This document shows, in pieces, positions 1-9,649 of a stretch of 64,000 bases of DNA. Origin of the DNA: Trichormus sp. NMC-1. Lineage in GTDB: Bacteria > Cyanobacteriota > Cyanobacteriia > Cyanobacteriales > Nostocaceae. Position 1 is the stretch's first letter. The number at the start of each line of letters is the position of its first letter. The notes under the pieces were generated by a model, which was not told the DNA's origin, made no database searches, and saw only the letters and a program-made list of their open reading frames with translations. A program made the translations under genes and the position numbers. The stretch is from contig NZ_LZQD01000007.1 of assembly GCF_001858025.1 (NCBI RefSeq), forward strand, positions 196,240-260,239. The letters run 5' to 3'.

Positions 1-77
1 AATTTCGTCAGATCAGAATTGTTGAACAAAGTCTAACGTGTTATTCTCCGGTGTGATTGTGTGGAGTGTCTAAAAAT

Positions 78-1550
78 ATGGTTTCTTCTATAACTCGGAC
101 TCAAGGCTGGATTTCTGAGGGTTCTTTTACCAAATCTGAAGAATTGAGAACAGGAATTGAAAATAGTTGTGCGCTTAACTTAATTCCCCTACCTGCAAAT
201 CCCTTATTTGGTACAGATGGGATTCGCGGGAAAGTGGGAGAATTGCTGAGTGCGCCCTTAGCGTTGCAAGTGGGTTTTTGGGCGGGTATTGTATTACGCA
301 ATCATGGGGCAGAAGTTGGCCCAGTGATTGTAGGACAGGACTCTCGAAACTCCAGCGATATGTTAGCCATGGCCTTGAGTGCAGGTTTAACAGCAGCAGG
401 ATTAGAAGTTTGGTATTTAGGGTTATGTCCTACTCCCTGTGTGGCCTATCTTGCCAGCATGAGTGATGCTATCGGTGGGATTATGATTTCTGCCAGCCAC
501 AATCCACCAGAAGATAACGGCATTAAACTTTTTGGTGCCAATGGTGCGAAATTGTCCCCAGCATTACAGGCAGAAATTGAAGCAGGACTGCGGGGTAAGA
601 TATCACCTGGGGCGGTTGTGGATAAATGCGGACGGCATTATTCACGGACAGAGTTAATAGGGCATTATCGTGAGGCGTTGCAACAACCTTTACACCCGGC
701 GGTGAATCTTCAGGGGATGAAGATTGTTTTAGACTTAGCTTGGGGGGCAGCAGTTGGGTTAGCGCCGTCGGTATTTCAACAAATGGGTGCAGAGGTGATT
801 TGTCTGCATAATCAAGCAGATGGCGATCGCATTAATGTTAACTGCGGTTCCACTCATTTAGATATTCTCCAAGCCACAGTTAAGCAACATCACGCCGATA
901 TCGGTTTTGCCTTTGATGGTGATGCTGATCGGGTTTTAGCTGTGGATAATACGGGCAGAGAAATTAATGGTGATTATATTCTTTACCTCTGGGGTTGTCA
1001 CTTACAACAAAAGCAACAGTTACCAGATAACCTGATTATTTCTACTGTCATGGCTAACTTAGGCTTTGAGAAAGCTTGGCAGCAATTGGGTGGTAAATTA
1101 ATTCGTACCGCCGTAGGTGATCAGTATGTGCAAGCCGAAATGCTACGGACAGGGGGAATGCTAGGCGGTGAACAATCAGGTCACATTCTCTGCCGTCATT
1201 ATGGCATTACCGGTGATGGCTTGTTAACAGCTTTGCATATAGCTACTGTGGTCAAAGAAGCAGGTGTTTCATTGAGTGAAATGGTAGATCAAAGCTTTCA
1301 AACTTATCCGCAACTATTACGGAATGTGCGAGTCTTAGATCGTGAGCGCCGTTTAGGATGGCAAAATTGTCAACCTGTACAAAATGCGATCGCACAAGCT
1401 GAAGCGGCAATGGGTGATAGAGGAAGAATCTTAGTCCGCGCTTCTGGTACAGAACCATTAATCAGAGTCATGGTTGAAGCTGCCAATGCTGAACTTGCTA
1501 ACCATTGGACAAATGAATTAGTCTCAAAAGTCCAGCAACATTTAGCATAA
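78..1550 (+). CDS. glmM: phosphoglucosamine mutase GlmM
   Basis: Converts glucosamine-6-phosphate to glucosamine-1-phosphate on the cytoplasmic route to UDP-GlcNAc for peptidoglycan. All four hallmark regions of the alpha-D-phosphohexomutase family are visible: the phosphoserine loop ISASHNPPE (S140), the metal loop DGDADR, the sugar loop GEQSGH, and the phosphate-binding loop [11 protein letters not shown] near the C-terminus. From the ATG at 78 the protein is 490 aa, somewhat longer than the usual ~445-450 because of a ~30-residue N-terminal extension before the LFGTDGIRG start of the family. The frame stays open upstream to a TTG at 57, but ATG 78 is the more ordinary start; a still later start cannot be excluded. 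Confidence 0.95.
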   Translation: MVSSITRTQGWISEGSFTKSEELRTGIENSCALNLIPLPANPLFGTDGIRGKVGELLSAPLALQVGFWAGIVLRNHGAEVGPVIVGQDSRNSSDMLAMALSAGLTAAGLEVWYLGLCPTPCVAYLASMSDAIGGIMISASHNPPEDNGIKLFGANGAKLSPALQAEIEAGLRGKISPGAVVDKCGRHYSRTELIGHYREALQQPLHPAVNLQGMKIVLDLAWGAAVGLAPSVFQQMGAEVICLHNQADGDRINVNCGSTHLDILQATVKQHHADIGFAFDGDADRVLAVDNTGREINGDYILYLWGCHLQQKQQLPDNLIISTVMANLGFEKAWQQLGGKLIRTAVGDQYVQAEMLRTGGMLGGEQSGHILCRHYGITGDGLLTALHIATVVKEAGVSLSEMVDQSFQTYPQLLRNVRVLDRERRLGWQNCQPVQNAIAQAEAAMGDRGRILVRASGTEPLIRVMVEAANAELANHWTNELVSKVQQHLA

Positions 1551-1618
1551 TCAAGTGCTAAGTAAGCGCCTCCGGCAGCCGGGAGTAACTCGAAAAAGTG
1601 AGATCATGGTGAAGAGAG

Positions 1619-1655
1619 CAGGGGAGGCAGGGGAGGCAAGGGACGCAGGGGAGGC
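1619..1655. repeat. short tandem G-rich repeat (STRR type)
   Basis: Degenerate tandem copies of a unit close to GCAGGGGAG lie just before the GTG start of the next gene. Such heptamer-like arrays recur between genes across this window and are typical of heterocystous cyanobacteria. Confidence 0.8.
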
Positions 1656-1661
1656 AAAACG

Positions 1662-2069
1662 GTGAATAAACAAGCAATCAAAGATCATAAAGATTTGGGG
1701 ATTTATAAAATTGCCTTTGAAGCAGCAATGAAAATTTTTGAGCTATCAAAGAAGTTCCCTGTGGAGGAGAGATATTCGTTAACTGATCAAATTCGTAGAT
1801 CCTCACGTTCTGTTTGTGCTAATTTAGCTGAAGCATGGAGAAAGCGGCGTTATGAAGCAGCATTTATCGCTAAATTAAGTGATTGTGTTCGCGGAGCGTG
1901 TCGAAGACAGGCTGAAGCTGCCGAAACTCAAACCTGGATTGAATTTGCTGTCAAATGTAACTACATGGATGTAGAAATAGGAAGAGAAGTTTATGCAAAT
2001 TACAACCAAGTTTTATCCGGTTTGGTGAATATGATTAATAATCCATCACCTTGGTTGCGAAATCACTAA
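1662..2069 (+). CDS. four-helix-bundle (S23-like) protein with internal repeat insertion
   Basis: A 135-aa protein of the four helix bundle / S23 ribosomal-intervening-sequence family, recognised from DQIRRSSRSVCANLAEAW and the later AEAAETQTWIEF segment. Family members are small cytoplasmic helical bundles of unknown biochemical role. The start is a GTG at 1662 directly after a tandem repeat array; no clear Shine-Dalgarno is visible. Between LSDC and AEAA, where relatives normally read LSDxE-AEAA, the residues VRGACRR (1887-1907) are extra. They are encoded by GC-rich DNA unlike the surrounding AT-rich codons, consistent with a small dispersed repeat inserted in frame. The frame is otherwise intact. 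Confidence 0.8.
   Translation: MNKQAIKDHKDLGIYKIAFEAAMKIFELSKKFPVEERYSLTDQIRRSSRSVCANLAEAWRKRRYEAAFIAKLSDCVRGACRRQAEAAETQTWIEFAVKCNYMDVEIGREVYANYNQVLSGLVNMINNPSPWLRNH
1887..1907 (+). repeat. in-frame small dispersed repeat insertion
   Basis: Seven codons (GTTCGCGGAGCGTGTCGAAG and following A) split the conserved LSD(x)EAEAA stretch of the four-helix-bundle gene. GC-rich short elements of this kind (GTTCGCGxAGCGT...) are known as very small mobile repeats in Nostoc genomes; the assignment to that class is inference from similarity. Confidence 0.5.
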
Positions 2070-2198
2070 TCCCCCCCCTGCATCCCCTGAATCCCCTGCG
2101 CCCCCTGCTGTTTCAGGATCTCACAAAATCGAGTTGCTCCACCGGCAGCCTACGCTAACGTAATTCGTAGTTGCAATCACTGGGGGCTTGTACCCTCC

Positions 2199-2247
2199 TA
2201 ATTACGAATTACGAATTACGAATTACGAATTATGAATTACGAATTAG
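2199..2247. repeat. tandem ATTACGA repeat
   Basis: About six slightly degenerate copies of a 7-mer reading ATTACGA, ending about ten bases before the start codon of the next gene. STRR-type array. Confidence 0.8.
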
Positions 2248-2259
2248 TAATTATTGGTC

Positions 2260-3945
2260 ATGGCAAAAACAAAGCGGAAATCTCAGGGAAAAAAAAAGCA
2301 GTCAAAAGCCGAGACTTCCACCCTCAGCCTGAAAGAAGAGTTAGCCCAAAAGCGCAAAGCCGCCCAAGCACGTAAAGAATTTACCAGCTTAATCAGTAAA
2401 CTTTTAGGAAGCGGTTTATTCCTGGGAATGCTGCTTTTTCTCGTCGGTGGAATTAAAATCGCAATTCCTGGCGTATTAGGCATCGTGGTGATATCCCTTT
2501 GCTACAAATATCCCCGCCAAGCTTTATTTGCCTTTGTGATGTACGTACCTTTTGCAGGTACAATTATTTATATGTTGGGTAACAGTCCCATACTCCAATT
2601 AGCTAAAGATGCTTTTTATGTGCCAGTAGCGATCGCACTGTGGCAAACTTGCAAAAAACAAAATCAACCCTTCATCGTTCCTAAAGCCATTAAAACCCCA
2701 CTTTTGATTCTCTTCGGTTGCTCTTTGCTAACCCTGATGTTTATCAATGGTGGACAGCAGTTCAACCCACCTATTAGCAATGTACCCGTGGGAATTCTAA
2801 CCCCACCTTCTAATGACATACCTCTAGGGGTGGGAATTCTCGGTTTAAAAGTGTTCTTAGGCTATTTACCCTTAATTAGTTGTGTCTATTATTTAATTCG
2901 CAATAAGCAAGATTTTATACTGTTATCGCGCCTTCAGATTGTCCTGATACTAATCTGCGGTATCTTGGGAGTTATCCAATATATCCTACTCACAATTGGA
3001 GTATGTAAAGGGACTGTGGGTGTGTCAGGAGATGCCTTATTTAAAGCATCCCTAGAAGCTCGTTGCTTTTTTGGTGGAGCATTATTATATACTCCTGAAC
3101 AGGGGGTAATTCGCTTGCCAGGAACCTTTGTCGCTCCTTGGCAATGGGCATGGTTCTTAATTTCCAGTACCTTTTTTACCTTTGCCACCACTTTTAGTGA
3201 CAAATCCATTATTTGGCGGTTGGTCAGTTTGGTGGCTTTAGCATTAGTTTTTGTGAACGCCGTTATCTCTGGACAGAGAATTGCCTTAGCTTTAGTACCA
3301 ACTTGCTTCGTACTTTTGCTATTATTGACTGGTCAAATTGGCAACCTTAAACGGTTTATTCCACTAGTAGGAGGGTTTGCACTGATTTTAGTAATTGCAA
3401 TGGCAGCTAACCCCGTTGTTGTGCAAGACAGAATGGATAGTTTCGTTAGTCGGTGGAATGCAGCACCACCTCAAGCATTTATTGTTGGCCAATTTGAGGA
3501 CAGCTGGAAAAATGTTGATACTCCTATCGGTAGTGGCTTAGGTCGAGCCACAAACTCGGCTCGTGTTATGGGTTCAACCAGGTTAGTGGAAACCTACTAC
3601 CCCAAATTACTCTATGAAGTGGGAATTGTCGGAGTTTTGGCTTTTTTAGGCTTGGTTACTAGTATCACAATTGCGGCTTTTAAGGCACATCGCACCATCA
3701 AAAACCGTGACTTACGGACTTATGGCGCAAGTATGTGGGTGTTTATACTGTTTATTAGCTATAATACATATTACTACCCTTTAGATGTCGATCCAGTTGC
3801 TGTTTATTATTGGTTGTGTGCGGGAATAGCATTCAAATTGCCAGTAATCGATAAACAAGAAAGCCAAGAAGAAATACCAGGTAACCAAAAAGGTCAGAAA
3901 AAACGTTCGTTTAAAAATAATCTCAATAGTCAAGTATGTATCTGA
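2260..3945 (+). CDS. O-antigen polymerase/ligase-like membrane protein
   Basis: A 561-aa polytopic membrane protein with roughly ten to twelve hydrophobic segments after a Lys-rich cytoplasmic N-terminus (residues 1-45). The late region, GSGLGRATNSARVMGS followed by a TYYPKLLYEVGIVGVLAFLG-like loop and helix, is the pattern of the Wzy/O-antigen ligase superfamily. It probably joins or polymerises lipid-linked polysaccharide units at the periplasmic face; substrate unknown. Start set at ATG 2260 rather than the TTG two codons upstream. The next gene starts 1 base after its stop, so the two are almost certainly cotranscribed, and glycosyltransferases follow. Confidence 0.8.
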   Translation: MAKTKRKSQGKKKQSKAETSTLSLKEELAQKRKAAQARKEFTSLISKLLGSGLFLGMLLFLVGGIKIAIPGVLGIVVISLCYKYPRQALFAFVMYVPFAGTIIYMLGNSPILQLAKDAFYVPVAIALWQTCKKQNQPFIVPKAIKTPLLILFGCSLLTLMFINGGQQFNPPISNVPVGILTPPSNDIPLGVGILGLKVFLGYLPLISCVYYLIRNKQDFILLSRLQIVLILICGILGVIQYILLTIGVCKGTVGVSGDALFKASLEARCFFGGALLYTPEQGVIRLPGTFVAPWQWAWFLISSTFFTFATTFSDKSIIWRLVSLVALALVFVNAVISGQRIALALVPTCFVLLLLLTGQIGNLKRFIPLVGGFALILVIAMAANPVVVQDRMDSFVSRWNAAPPQAFIVGQFEDSWKNVDTPIGSGLGRATNSARVMGSTRLVETYYPKLLYEVGIVGVLAFLGLVTSITIAAFKAHRTIKNRDLRTYGASMWVFILFISYNTYYYPLDVDPVAVYYWLCAGIAFKLPVIDKQESQEEIPGNQKGQKKRSFKNNLNSQVCI

Positions 3946-3946
3946 T

Positions 3947-5062
3947 ATGAATACTCAAAGTCAAACACAAATAAGCAGATTTCATTGGATTGATAGAACA
4001 AAAGGATTAGCAATATTAGGAATTATTTTATTTCATTTTTTTCAAAATTATCCAGAACGTAATCAATTGATTTCTATTTTAGATAGAAATTTCGCCAGAA
4101 TCGGATATGCTGCCGTCGATATATTTTTTTTAATGGCCGGTTTTAACACCAGCTATGCCTTAGTATCTCGATCAATGAAAGCAGGGAGTGATCAAATCAA
4201 AGTCAGATGGAAATCATGGTTGGGAAAAAGATTATTTAGGCTTTATCCATCTTATTGGTTAGCTGTAATATTAACTTGCTTACTTTATTATTTTTTTGGT
4301 AGGTTTCAAATTACTTCAACACCAAACTTTATTTTATCGGTTCTCGGTTTAGCAGGTGTCCATACACAAGCAATTAACCCAGGCTTCTGGTTTTTTACTG
4401 TAATTCTCGAAGCTTATCTTGTAACACCTTTGATATTTATAATTTGCAAAAATAAACGCCTAGAGATTTTATGGACTGGAATTATCGCAGCTACTCTTAC
4501 TAAAATCCTTGCTTTCTACTTCCTGTTAGAAAATAATACGGCTAGTTACTTATTTTTCTTGCAAAATAATTTTCTGGGTAGCTATATATTTCAGTTTTTT
4601 CTGGGTTTGTATTGGGGATTTATTTATGCTGAACATCATGAATTTAGGAAAATAGATTTTCAGGTATCTAGCATTGTTTTTGCTTTAGGTTTGATGCTCT
4701 ATGGTTTTTTGGTGATCAAAGGTATAAATATTATATATATGCTAGGTTTCGATATGCTATTTACTCCCTTCTTCTTTTTGGGTATAAAAGCAATATTATG
4801 GAAATTAGAAAAAATAGTCAGCTTAAAATGGATTCTCAGTTTTCTTTCAATTTCAGGAATTTATTCTTACCAAATTTATCTCATTCATCAACCGTTATAC
4901 TTTGTACTTCTACCTAAATTAACTAAAAGCATACAGATAAATAGTTATTTGACCATATTATTTTCTTTATTTATATCTCTAACTTTACTAACAATATATA
5001 TTTTTATGTTTACTAAATTAGAAAAAATTCTTATGCAAAAACTAGAACGTGTTTACAAATAA
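3947..5062 (+). CDS. acyltransferase 3 family membrane protein
   Basis: A 371-aa integral membrane acyltransferase (Acyltransferase_3/OafA-like fold), with about ten hydrophobic helices. The N-terminal FHWIDRTKGLAILGIILFH matches the family's D-x-(L/K)(R/K)G...H start, and AAVDIFFLMAGF is the conserved second-helix motif. It would O-acylate a surface glycan. Its ATG follows the stop of the polymerase/ligase-like gene by 1 base. The gene looks markedly more AT-rich than its neighbours, which may mean separate ancestry for this decorating enzyme. Confidence 0.85.
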   Translation: MNTQSQTQISRFHWIDRTKGLAILGIILFHFFQNYPERNQLISILDRNFARIGYAAVDIFFLMAGFNTSYALVSRSMKAGSDQIKVRWKSWLGKRLFRLYPSYWLAVILTCLLYYFFGRFQITSTPNFILSVLGLAGVHTQAINPGFWFFTVILEAYLVTPLIFIICKNKRLEILWTGIIAATLTKILAFYFLLENNTASYLFFLQNNFLGSYIFQFFLGLYWGFIYAEHHEFRKIDFQVSSIVFALGLMLYGFLVIKGINIIYMLGFDMLFTPFFFLGIKAILWKLEKIVSLKWILSFLSISGIYSYQIYLIHQPLYFVLLPKLTKSIQINSYLTILFSLFISLTLLTIYIFMFTKLEKILMQKLERVYK

Positions 5063-5131
5063 ATTAATGTTGGAAATAAAAATGCTAACTTTAAACAAGT
5101 TTAATTAATACCATCTAAATCATCAAAACTT

Positions 5132-6112
5132 ATGGATAATTTACCTCTTATTTCAGTTGTTATTCCCACATATCGACGAGAGAAACTGCTCCGGGATAGT
5201 ATTGTCGATGTTTTAAAGCAAGACTATCCACATTTTGAAGTTTTAGTAGTAGACCAAACCCAAACTCACGAACCAGAAACTCAAGCTTTTTTGGAGGAAA
5301 TGTCAGCAGCAGGTAAAATTAAATTGTTGCGTTTGGATTGGGCTAGTTTACCAGGAGCGCGAAATTATGCGGTGAGAAGATCACAGGGTGAAATCATCTT
5401 ATTTATTGATGATGATGTAGTTTTAAATCCTGGATTTTTAACGGCTCATGTCAACAATTATTTGCAAAATCCAGAGATAGGGGCGGTTGCGGGGCGGGTT
5501 TTTGACAGGATGAAATTAGGTGACTCTGGGGGAGAATTGGAGATTGAATATCTACCCCCAGAAGCAATGGACCCTGGTATTGCTTGGTATCACATTGATT
5601 TAGTCCATACTACCAAACCTCAACAGGTACTGACAGCACGGGGTTGTAATATGTCTTTTCGTAGCGAAATTTTTACTAAGTATGGGCTGAAGTTTGATGA
5701 GCGGTTTCGCGGTAGTGCGGTGCGGGAAGAATCAGATTTCTGTTTGCGGGTCAGAAAAACTGGGTATAAAATTTGGTATGACCCAGCGGCGCATTTGGTA
5801 CATTTAGGGGAAGAAACGGGAGGCTGTCATGATATTAGTATGCGATCGCTAAATTATCAAATCACTTTCTATCACAACCATTTTTTACTGGGGTTGAAAA
5901 ATCTCACTTTTACCCAGGCTTTACGTCTCTATGGACGTTTGTTTGATTGTCACGTTCTGGGGAATCCACCTTGTTATAAAAGCGGTTCTCCGATTAAAGT
6001 TGCAACTCGTGGGGTTTTCTATGTTTTGGGTTTTCTGAAAGCTGTGGGTAGTATGATTCAATCACTCTGGAATGATGGACAAATTTACAGTCGTTTAGAT
6101 CAACAGATTTAG
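5132..6112 (+). CDS. family 2 glycosyltransferase
   Basis: A 326-aa GT-A fold glycosyltransferase. It shows the GT2 start SVVIPTYRREKLL (residues 8-20), the metal-binding DDD in FIDDDVVLN, and the acceptor-side motif REESDFCLRVRKTGYKIWY. It transfers a sugar from a nucleotide donor during surface polysaccharide assembly; neither donor nor acceptor can be told from sequence. A C-terminal hydrophobic stretch may associate it with the membrane. It lies 69 bases after the acyltransferase gene in the same direction. Confidence 0.88.
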   Translation: MDNLPLISVVIPTYRREKLLRDSIVDVLKQDYPHFEVLVVDQTQTHEPETQAFLEEMSAAGKIKLLRLDWASLPGARNYAVRRSQGEIILFIDDDVVLNPGFLTAHVNNYLQNPEIGAVAGRVFDRMKLGDSGGELEIEYLPPEAMDPGIAWYHIDLVHTTKPQQVLTARGCNMSFRSEIFTKYGLKFDERFRGSAVREESDFCLRVRKTGYKIWYDPAAHLVHLGEETGGCHDISMRSLNYQITFYHNHFLLGLKNLTFTQALRLYGRLFDCHVLGNPPCYKSGSPIKVATRGVFYVLGFLKAVGSMIQSLWNDGQIYSRLDQQI

Positions 6113-6311
6113 ATTTTTCTAACTCTACAATTAAAACATCTTTCTTGTGGGGTGGGCATCTTGCCCGCCAGAAGAATATGGATTAAATGAACCGCGAAGA
6201 CGCGAAGGACGCGAAGAAAGATGGAAGAAGGAGGAAGATCAATGTTATTCTGCTGGGGAAGGATTAGGTTTTTCTTTATTTCAATGTTGTCAATTATATT
6301 CAAAATTTATT

Positions 6312-7496
6312 ATGAGAATTTTAGTTGCTAGTCATACCTATATTGTAGATTTGAATTGCGAAAAGTTACGCGCTTTATCACGACTACAACCGGGAATTGA
6401 AGTTACTGTTGTAGTTCCTAAATGTTGGAAACCAGGAGGGGTGCAAAACAAAATTATTGAATCTAAATATCGTGATGAAGGTGCATTTAAAATAGTACCT
6501 GTATCTAATTTTAGTCAAAATCATCAAGGACTTCTGACTTTTGGTGCTGATTTGATAACTTTGTTGCGAAAATTTCGCCCCCAAATTATTCATGTAGAAC
6601 AAGGTTCTAGGGGTTTGGCTTATACACAAATGATTGTCTTAAATCAGCTATTAGGACTTAAAGCTAAAAATGTATTTTTTACTTGGTGGAATTTACCTTA
6701 TGAATTAAAATTACCCGTTGCTTTATTAGAAAAATATAATCTTAACAACAGTCACGGTATTATTTCTGGTAATCAAGATGGTGCGGAAATTTTACGTCAA
6801 CGAGGATATAATGGCACCATTAAAGTTATGCCACAATTAGGTGTAGATGAAACTCTTTTTACTCCTCAACTTCAGCCAGAATTAGCCGCTAAATTAGGTA
6901 TCAATGAAGGAGATTTTGTTGTTGGGTTTGTGGGCAGATTTGTACCAGAAAAAGGTTTATTAACTCTCTTGCAATCATTGATATCTTTAAAAGATCAACC
7001 TTGGAAATTACTTCTATTAGGACGAGGAGATTTAAAAGATGAATTAATTAAAATCTCAGCAGAAAATAATATTCAAGATAGACTAATTATGGTAGAAAGT
7101 GTTCCCCATGATGAAGTCGCTAAATATATCAATTTAATGAGTACTTTAGTTTTGCCTTCAGAAACAACTTACAAGTTTAAAACTCTCACTGCTGTAGGTT
7201 GGAAGGAACAATTTGGTCATGTTTTAATTGAAGCTATGGCTTGTAAAGTTCCTGTAATTGGTTCTGACTCTGGGGAAATTCCTTATGTAATCGGTGATGC
7301 TGGTTTAATCTTTCCTGAAGGTGATTCTCAAGCTTTAGCTAATTGTTTGTTGCAATTAATGGAAAAACCTGATTTGGCTGAAAGTTTGGGTGCTTTGGGT
7401 TATGAAAAAGCCATGTTTCAATATACAAATAAGGCTTTAGCACAGCAACAGTTTGAGTTTTACAGCAGAATTCAGGAGTCAGGAGTAAAAGCATAG
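6312..7496 (+). CDS. family 4 glycosyltransferase
   Basis: A 394-aa GT-B glycosyltransferase of GT4 type. The donor-binding half carries GFVGRFVPEKGLLTL and the E-x7-E region FGHVLIEAMACKVPVIGSDSG. The start at ATG 6312 (MRILVASHTY) gives the usual N-terminal beta strand; the frame stays open back to 6147, but that part overlaps a dispersed GCGAAGACGCGAAG-like repeat and does not look coding. The next gene starts 3 bases after this stop, so they form an operon, probably working in sequence on one polysaccharide repeat unit. Confidence 0.88.
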   Translation: MRILVASHTYIVDLNCEKLRALSRLQPGIEVTVVVPKCWKPGGVQNKIIESKYRDEGAFKIVPVSNFSQNHQGLLTFGADLITLLRKFRPQIIHVEQGSRGLAYTQMIVLNQLLGLKAKNVFFTWWNLPYELKLPVALLEKYNLNNSHGIISGNQDGAEILRQRGYNGTIKVMPQLGVDETLFTPQLQPELAAKLGINEGDFVVGFVGRFVPEKGLLTLLQSLISLKDQPWKLLLLGRGDLKDELIKISAENNIQDRLIMVESVPHDEVAKYINLMSTLVLPSETTYKFKTLTAVGWKEQFGHVLIEAMACKVPVIGSDSGEIPYVIGDAGLIFPEGDSQALANCLLQLMEKPDLAESLGALGYEKAMFQYTNKALAQQQFEFYSRIQESGVKA

Positions 7497-7499
7497 AAA

Positions 7500-8687
7500 A
7501 TGAAAATATTACATATTGTTCCCTCGATTTCTTTAATTTATGGTGGTCCTAGTCAAATGGTATTAGGGTTAGCCCCAGCGTTGGCTGCATCAGGTGAAGA
7601 GGTTACAATCATCACAACAGATAGTAATGGCGATTCTGGTCAAAAAGCTCTTGACGTGCCTTTAAATCGCCCTATAAAGCAAGATGGTTATGAAATCATT
7701 TACTTTCGTTGTGCGCCATTTCGCAGATATAAGTTTTCTCTGGATTTATTAAAATGGTTAATAAGTCACGCTAACGAGTTTGATATTGCCCATATTCATG
7801 CTTTATTTTCTCCTGTTAGTAGTGCGTCAGCAGTAATTTGTCGTCAACAAAATTTACCTTATATTTTACGTCCTTTAGGAACTCTTGATCCTGCTGATTT
7901 ACAAAAGAAAAAACAATTAAAACAGCTTTATGTTGAATTGATAGAACGTCGTAATTTAGCGGGTGCAGCAGCAGTTCATTTTACTAGTGAACAAGAAGCG
8001 AAAATATCAGCAAGATTTGGCGTACAAACAAAAGATTTAGTGATTCCTTTGGGTGTTATTCCGCCGCCAATAAATACCGAGGAGGTGTGGAGTAAGCTTG
8101 GTATTCCTAGTGATAAACCTGTGGTTTTATTTATGTCCCGCATTGACCCCAAAAAGGGTTTAGATTTATTACTTCCCGCATTAGAAAAATTATTAAATGA
8201 TGGTTTGCAATTTCACTTTGTTTTAGCGGGAACAAATCCCCAAGATCCAAATTATGAAGCTAAAATTCAATCGCAAATTGAAAATTCACCATTAAAGGCA
8301 CACACAACAATTACAGGTTTTGTCACTGGAAAAGTCAAAACTACTTTATTAAAAGCTGCGAATTTATTTGTTTTACCTTCTTACTATGAAAATTTTGGAA
8401 TTGCGGTAGCTGAAGCAATGGTAGCGGGAACACCTGTGGTAATCTCTGACCAAGTGCATATATATCAGCAGGTGATCGATAGTGAGTCTGGTTGGGTGGG
8501 GAAAACTCATGTAAAATCACTGGTGGAGTTGTTAAAAGCAGCCTTGTTAAATCCCCAAGAATGCCAGAGACGGGGGGTAAATGCCCAAAAATACGCTTTA
8601 CAAAATTTTAGCTGGGATGCGATCGCACAGCAAATGATTCAAGCCTATCAAGAAATTGTGGTGTGTCAAAAAAATCCCCAAACTTAA
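7500..8687 (+). CDS. family 4 glycosyltransferase
   Basis: A 395-aa GT-B fold glycosyltransferase. N-terminal MKILHIVPSISLIYGGPSQM is the Gly-rich acceptor-domain start. FMSRIDPKKGLDLL and NFGIAVAEAMVAGTPVV supply the donor-site lysine and the E-x7-E motif. It begins 3 bases downstream of the preceding GT4 gene. With the polymerase-like protein, acyltransferase and two other transferases upstream, it completes an exopolysaccharide cluster of about 6.4 kb. No Wza/Wzc/Wzx export gene is visible here, so the export machinery must be elsewhere. Confidence 0.88.
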   Translation: MKILHIVPSISLIYGGPSQMVLGLAPALAASGEEVTIITTDSNGDSGQKALDVPLNRPIKQDGYEIIYFRCAPFRRYKFSLDLLKWLISHANEFDIAHIHALFSPVSSASAVICRQQNLPYILRPLGTLDPADLQKKKQLKQLYVELIERRNLAGAAAVHFTSEQEAKISARFGVQTKDLVIPLGVIPPPINTEEVWSKLGIPSDKPVVLFMSRIDPKKGLDLLLPALEKLLNDGLQFHFVLAGTNPQDPNYEAKIQSQIENSPLKAHTTITGFVTGKVKTTLLKAANLFVLPSYYENFGIAVAEAMVAGTPVVISDQVHIYQQVIDSESGWVGKTHVKSLVELLKAALLNPQECQRRGVNAQKYALQNFSWDAIAQQMIQAYQEIVVCQKNPQT

Positions 8688-8788
8688 AATTTTGTTACAA
8701 ACCTCGACAGCCCGATGGGATAATCGGTGTTTTATGGCATTATTTCAAAGTAGAATATATATGTTTTTCTAACTACAGGGAATCTTGC

Positions 8789-9427
8789 ATGACTCTCCGT
8801 CTTGGTGATACAGTACCCAACTTTACTCAAGCCTCAACACACGGTGATATTGATTTTTACGCATGGGCAGGTGATAGCTGGGTAGTGCTATTCTCCCACC
8901 CTGCTGACTTTACACCAGTTTGCACCACTGAATTAGGTACAGTAGCTAAACTGAAACCAGAATTTGATAAACGCAACGTAAAAGCGATCGCACTCAGCGT
9001 CGATGATGTAGACTCCCATAATGGCTGGGTGGGAGATATTGAAGAAACCCAAGGAACCGCCCTCAACTACCCCATTCTCGCAGACGCAGACAAAAAGGTT
9101 TCCGACCTTTATGACATGATTCACCCCAACGCAGCTGCAAACATCACAGTGCGTTCCGTCTTCGTTATTGACCCCAACAAAAAACTGCGTCTTAGCTTTA
9201 CCTACCCCCCCAGCACCGGACGCAACTTTGATGAACTATTGCGAGTAATTGACTCTCTGCAATTAACTGATCATTACAGCGTTGCTACTCCCGCTGACTG
9301 GAAAGATGGAGAAGACTGCGTAATTGTTCCATCATTAAAAGATCCCGAAATCCTCAAAGAGAAATTCCCCAAAGGTTACAAAGAAATCAAACCTTATTTA
9401 CGCATGACACCCCAACCTAACAAATAA
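8789..9427 (+). CDS. 1-Cys peroxiredoxin (Prx6 type)
   Basis: A 212-aa thiol peroxidase of the Prx6/1-Cys group, reducing H2O2 and organic peroxides. The peroxidatic cysteine sits in the PADFTPVCTTELG motif. Length and the long C-terminal extension (ending YLRMTPQPNK) match the 1-Cys type rather than the shorter 2-Cys type. Start chosen at ATG 8789 (MTLRLGDTVP) with an AGGG about 8 bases upstream; the open frame back to 8663 overlaps the end of the glycosyltransferase gene and is not family-like. A hairpin followed by T residues closes the gene, so it is probably its own transcription unit. Confidence 0.92.
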   Translation: MTLRLGDTVPNFTQASTHGDIDFYAWAGDSWVVLFSHPADFTPVCTTELGTVAKLKPEFDKRNVKAIALSVDDVDSHNGWVGDIEETQGTALNYPILADADKKVSDLYDMIHPNAAANITVRSVFVIDPNKKLRLSFTYPPSTGRNFDELLRVIDSLQLTDHYSVATPADWKDGEDCVIVPSLKDPEILKEKFPKGYKEIKPYLRMTPQPNK

Positions 9428-9455
9428 TTTCCAGTAACATCAACATTCTTCGTAG

Positions 9456-9490
9456 GGTGGGTTAGCGACAGCGTAACCCACCATTTTTTA
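9456..9490 (+). terminator. hairpin terminator after peroxiredoxin gene
   Basis: Inverted repeat GGTGGGTTA (9456-9464) / TAACCCACC (9474-9482) followed by ATTTTTTA. The stem sequence is also a common dispersed repeat in cyanobacteria, so it may be a repeat serving as terminator. Confidence 0.7.
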
Positions 9491-9636
9491 TATATAGCGA
9501 TTTTCATCAGAAAACCTGTAGGAACGGGCTTTCCGCACCCTCAATTGTCTCGATTGTATTGCATCTCACCGAGAACCGCTATATAGTCACAAACCTTTCG
9601 TAGCGATATAATAAAGTCATTTAGGTAAGCAAATAT

Positions 9637-9641
9637 GGAGG
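9637..9641 (+). promoter_or_regulatory. Shine-Dalgarno GGAGG deciding the Uma2 start
   Basis: GGAGG lies 8 bases before ATG 9650, so translation begins there and not at the in-frame ATG 9635 that overlaps the site. Confidence 0.75.
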
Positions 9642-9649
9642 AAATCACC

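Noticed and set aside
6147..6311. N-terminal extension of the GT4 gene
   Set aside because: It consists of a GCGAAGACGCGAAG-like dispersed repeat and a stretch without family similarity; ATG 6312 gives the expected N-terminus.
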